Source of the DNA: Borrelia sp. P9F1
GTDB taxonomy: Bacteria > Spirochaetota > Spirochaetia > Borreliales > Borreliaceae
Length of the DNA stretch: 64,000 nucleotides
Direction: 5' to 3'
Assembly (NCBI RefSeq): GCF_030436115.1
Contig: NZ_CP129407.1
Coordinates: 736,935-800,934, forward strand
Shown here one piece after another: positions 61,105 through 64,000 of the stretch. The stretch's first letter is position 1. Every line of letters starts with the position of its first letter. The notes beneath the pieces are model-generated. The model did not search any database. It was not told the origin of the DNA and saw only the letters and a program-made list of their open reading frames with translations. Made by a program: the position numbers and the translations under genes.

Positions 61105-62778
61105 TTGAATAAAAGTTTTTGTGTCTTTGTTTTTTTTGCTTCTTGCTTTTTTCTCTCAGCGGACGTTAATCTTTATTTTCAGAGAGCTTTAACAGGGAAA
61201 GTGGTGGCAAGCCCTATTTTGGATGAGAAGCGCAATACGATTACAGTGTTAACCAAAGATAAGTGGTTGATTACTTACAGTATGTCTTTGCAAAAAAAGT
61301 ATTCTTACAGGATAGACAGAACTCCTCATCCTTTTCTTTTAAAGGATTTTGATAATGGGTATTATGTCATTACGGTGCGTAATGAGGTTCAAAAGATTAG
61401 AAGGGGCAAGCTTGTTTGGAAATACAGACTGGATGCTCCCCCCATAAAAGCACCCTCAATGGGCAATGGCTATATTTTAGTTCCTCAAGGCGATTCAAAA
61501 GTTGTTGCTCTAGGACTTAGAGATGGTAGAAAAGTTTTTGAAGTCAATACAGAAGGGAAAGCCTCAACTTCGGCTGTTGTTCTTGATAATGGTAATTTTT
61601 ACATTGCAAATGAAAATTGCACAATGTTTGCTTTCAGTTCTTTAGGGGATAGCATATGGAGTATTTCTCTCAGGTCCTATCCTAATGTATTTATGGTAAA
61701 TACTAATGATGAGATTATTGTGGGACATCGATCTGGTGATGTTGTACTTTATGGTAGTGACGTTGGAGCAGTTTTAAGTTCTCTTAATTTGGGCTATCCT
61801 ATTGATTTTTTGTTTGAAAAATTTAATGGAGAATATGTTGCAGTGTCTAGAGATGGGGGTTTTTTTAATTTAAGTAGAAATCTTGGGCTTAGATTTACTA
61901 AAAAGTTAAGCCTTAATATTAGTGAAGCTGTTCTTTATAACAATCGTAATCTTTTTATTGCTGCTAGTCCGAATGGGGTTTTGTCGCTTGATGAGCATTT
62001 CAGGCCAGTAGATAGATATGATAATATTGGAGGTGTGTCAGGTCTTAGTGCTAATTTTGGAGTGATTGCTGCAGGTGGGCTTGATTGGGTATTGACTACT
62101 TATTATTATGAATATAAGGATGAGCTTGATGTTAAGGTTTGGAATCAACCGTTGGGTAATAGATATCATCAAAATAGAATAGCTTTTAAAGCAAAGTCTT
62201 TAGTGGATGATGATGAGATTTATTTATCTCTTGACGAAATGCTGAATGTTGAATATAGCAGGAGCGCTTATAATAAGTTTATCAATACTCTAGACTTTCT
62301 GGCAGGCAAGTATGGTAGTTTTCCAAAAAAATATTTAGATTTATACAGAAAAGCTTTTAATAAATGGCTTTCTCCTAGGGGCGGAATCAATAGGATAGCG
62401 CAAAGGGGAGAACTTTATAGGTATTTTGTTTATGTTGACGATGAATCTTCAATTAAGAGTCTTATAAAGACAGCGATTGAGGAGAAGGATATTAACAATA
62501 TCATTGAAGTACTTAAAATTGTTTCTAAATTTGAATATTATCATGAGCAGTATGACCTTGTTTATAACTATGTGCAGTATGTTATATTAAATTATCAGGG
62601 AAGCCTGGACATAGCATATGCTGTTCTTTTGAATTTGAGAAGGATAATTTTGAACTCTTCAGAGGATGATCTTAAAATTTATAGGGATAAGTGCTTAGCT
62701 TTGTTAAAGTTTATAAGACGGCAAAATTTTTCTGAGAAAATTAATGAATACATTAATGAGATTATGAGAGTTCTTTGA
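61105..62778 (+). CDS. Exported propeller-like protein
   Basis: A 557-residue protein with an N-terminal signal peptide (MNKSFCVFVFFASCFFLSA). The FASC segment could alternatively be a lipobox. Residues 30-340 hold repeated strands of the PQQ/quinoprotein-propeller type (VASPILDEKRNTITVLT, GNGYILVPQGDSKVVALGLRDG, DNGNFYIANENCTMFAFSSLGDSIW). The last 200 residues are helical and charged. No function is known to me; a periplasmic scaffold is likely. The start is TTG 61105 with TAGGA upstream. It follows the ABC-F gene after 32 bases and precedes p83/100. Confidence 0.7.
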   Translation: MNKSFCVFVFFASCFFLSADVNLYFQRALTGKVVASPILDEKRNTITVLTKDKWLITYSMSLQKKYSYRIDRTPHPFLLKDFDNGYYVITVRNEVQKIRRGKLVWKYRLDAPPIKAPSMGNGYILVPQGDSKVVALGLRDGRKVFEVNTEGKASTSAVVLDNGNFYIANENCTMFAFSSLGDSIWSISLRSYPNVFMVNTNDEIIVGHRSGDVVLYGSDVGAVLSSLNLGYPIDFLFEKFNGEYVAVSRDGGFFNLSRNLGLRFTKKLSLNISEAVLYNNRNLFIAASPNGVLSLDEHFRPVDRYDNIGGVSGLSANFGVIAAGGLDWVLTTYYYEYKDELDVKVWNQPLGNRYHQNRIAFKAKSLVDDDEIYLSLDEMLNVEYSRSAYNKFINTLDFLAGKYGSFPKKYLDLYRKAFNKWLSPRGGINRIAQRGELYRYFVYVDDESSIKSLIKTAIEEKDINNIIEVLKIVSKFEYYHEQYDLVYNYVQYVILNYQGSLDIAYAVLLNLRRIILNSSEDDLKIYRDKCLALLKFIRRQNFSEKINEYINEIMRVL

Positions 62779-62888
62779 ACCACTTTTACCAAGGTTTAGT
62801 TGGTGTTTTTGTGTTAGAGTTTGGGTTTAAATTTATTCTGATTTAGTCAATAATAGAAATACAATTAACTAGTAGGAGAATTTTCGTT

Positions 62889-64000
62889 ATGAAAAGAATA
62901 TGGGTAATATTTGTTTCTTTTTTTGTTTTCTTGGATTTTTTTGCTCTTCATGCTAAAGAGGTCGATAGACAGAAATTAAAGGACTTTGTTGATATGGATC
63001 TTGAATTTTTGAATTATCGAGGTTCTTATGACAGTACAGATACATATGAGCAGATTGTAGGGATTGGTGAATTTTTAGCTAAAAATTTGATTAATAATAA
63101 ATCTAACTACTACAACAAGTATTATGTTAATAGATATGTTGATGAGCAGGATGAGAAGAGTAGTTCTGATGTATTTCTAATTGGCGATAGATCTGCTCTT
63201 GATAGTGTGCTAAACCTTAGAAGGATACTTATGGGGTACTTAATGAAAGCTTTTGGTTACACTCGAGATAGTGCAGAATTATTGGCTAAGGCTATTACTA
63301 TATATAATGCTGTTTATCGAGGAGATCTGGTTTATTATGGGGACTCTTATATCCAGTCTGCACTTAAGGATGCAACTAAAGATAATGTAGGACTTTCAAG
63401 AGTTTATAGTCAGTGGGCTGGAAAGACTCATGTTTTTATTCCCCTTAGAAGAGATATTTTGTCGGGAAATGTTGGGTCAGAGGTTGATCTTGACAGAATA
63501 GTTACAGAAAGAGTAATAGCGTCTCTTTTAAATGAGAATGAAAGTGGCGGGACGGATTTTGCAAGGGATATTACTGATGTTCAGGATGAAATACGGGATA
63601 TAGACCAAGAGAGGGTTGATATTGAGGCTGAGTCCTTAAAGAGCATCGAGGAAGAATTAAATGATACTATAGAGGATTTAAGAGAACAGTTGGAGAAGGC
63701 TACTAGTGAGGATGAGAAGGGTAGGCTAGAGGAGCAGATTAAAGATAAGAGAGATGAGAGAGATGCTTTGGAAAAGAAGGGTAGTGATCTTAAGGGAACT
63801 CAGGAACAATTAGACAAAGGTCAAGATAAGTTGGATGCGCAAAGAGATATGGTTAAGGAGAGGTTACAGGAGGACATTGATAATAAAAATAAGGATAAGG
63901 ATTTACCAAAACCAGGAGATATAGGTTCTCCTAAAGTGGATGAGAAGGAAGAATTAAATGATACTATAGAGGATTTAAGAGAACAGTTGGAGAAGGCTAC
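62889..64000 (+). CDS. p83/100: p83/100 antigen, N-terminal part
   Basis: Open to the right edge; 370 codons seen. There is a signal peptide (MKRIWVIFVSFFVFLDFFALHAKE), then a folded domain (to about residue 225) with NYRGSYDSTDTYEQIVGIGEFLA and WAGKTHVFIPLRRDI, as in the Borrelia p83/100 (p93) protoplasmic-cylinder antigen used in serology. From about residue 240 it is a long charged coiled coil. A 53-base segment at 63651-63703 recurs exactly at 63948-64000, 297 bases (99 codons) later and in frame. A good AGGAG lies ten bases before the ATG. Confidence 0.9.
   Translation, partial: MKRIWVIFVSFFVFLDFFALHAKEVDRQKLKDFVDMDLEFLNYRGSYDSTDTYEQIVGIGEFLAKNLINNKSNYYNKYYVNRYVDEQDEKSSSDVFLIGDRSALDSVLNLRRILMGYLMKAFGYTRDSAELLAKAITIYNAVYRGDLVYYGDSYIQSALKDATKDNVGLSRVYSQWAGKTHVFIPLRRDILSGNVGSEVDLDRIVTERVIASLLNENESGGTDFARDITDVQDEIRDIDQERVDIEAESLKSIEEELNDTIEDLREQLEKATSEDEKGRLEEQIKDKRDERDALEKKGSDLKGTQEQLDKGQDKLDAQRDMVKERLQEDIDNKNKDKDLPKPGDIGSPKVDEKEELNDTIEDLREQLEKA
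63651..64000 (+). repeat. In-frame direct repeat inside p83/100
   Basis: The 53 bases 63651-63703 are identical to 63948-64000, which is the last base of the window. Period 297 bases (99 codons). The repeat encodes EELNDTIEDLREQLEKA, a coiled-coil unit. The true length of the repeat cannot be seen because the window ends inside the second copy. Confidence 0.85.

Noticed and set aside
1..64000. CRISPR arrays, insertion sequences, prophage or integrase genes
   Set aside because: No regularly spaced short repeats, transposase or phage-like genes were seen on either strand.

Overview
The window is a stretch of spirochaete chromosome, almost certainly genus Borrelia. The evidence is the low G+C content, many TTG and GTG starts, spirochaete-type lipoproteins, and a gene order that I recognise as the Lyme/relapsing-fever chromosome segment from the mevalonate genes to the p83/100 antigen (roughly BB0686 to BB0744 in B. 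burgdorferi numbering, from memory). Two lipoprotein genes, at 38641-39162 and 48552-49319, interrupt otherwise collinear housekeeping genes. They suggest a relapsing-fever-type species rather than B. burgdorferi, but the species is not proven here.

Layout. 1-1966: the end of the mevalonate pathway (mvaD tail, phosphomevalonate kinase, mevalonate kinase). 1967-2306: a hairpin-rich non-coding stretch and a tRNA-Val with a near-consensus promoter. 2303-7463: a CAP-domain secreted protein divergent from a Dps/NapA ferritin-like protein with a cysteine-rich tail, a second EF-G, a small cysteine-rich membrane protein and a ROK-family regulator. 7522-13420: a dense translation/secretion block (ffh, rpsP, khpA, rimM, trmD, rplS, a zinc-finger protein, coaD, rpmF, acpP, rnc) facing cca. 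14745-22683: two Borrelia-type hypotheticals, tRNA-Thr and tRNA-Tyr, mltG, dnaG, rpoD and a coiled-coil zinc-ribbon protein, followed by RNase P RNA (22691-23032).

23052-29527 is the cell-elongation operon (TPR protein, mreB, mreC, mreD, PBP2, rodA). 29623-38473 holds thrS, pgsA, a secreted beta-rich protein, a CYTH protein facing it, the potassium transporter ktrB-ktrA, a MinD-like ATPase and phosphofructokinase. 38592-46828 is read leftwards: lipoprotein, CoA-disulfide reductase, a TcyP-type cystine symporter, pgi, a ParB N-terminal-domain protein and PBP1A. 47224-50567 has the c-di-GMP receptor plzA, a decayed copy of the 3' end of sua5, a second lipoprotein and the intact sua5. 50729-64000 holds rlpA, a DinG-type helicase, a purine nucleoside phosphorylase, a dihydrouridine synthase, valS, an MnmC-type methyltransferase, groES, an ABC-F ATPase, a secreted propeller protein and the first 1.1 kb of p83/100.

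Functional themes are cell-wall growth (MreBCD, PBP2, RodA, PBP1A, MltG, RlpA), tRNA and ribosome maturation (RimM, TrmD, Cca, Dus, Sua5, MnmC, RNase P, RNase III), and thiol/oxidative metabolism suited to a host-dependent spirochaete (CoA-disulfide reductase beside a cystine importer, Dps). No rRNA, CRISPR array, prophage or insertion sequence was seen. The most unusual points are the sua5 relic next to the accessory lipoprotein, the one-sided ABC-F ATPase, perfect inverted repeats over the fusA2, dps and groES promoters, and an in-frame internal repeat in p83/100.
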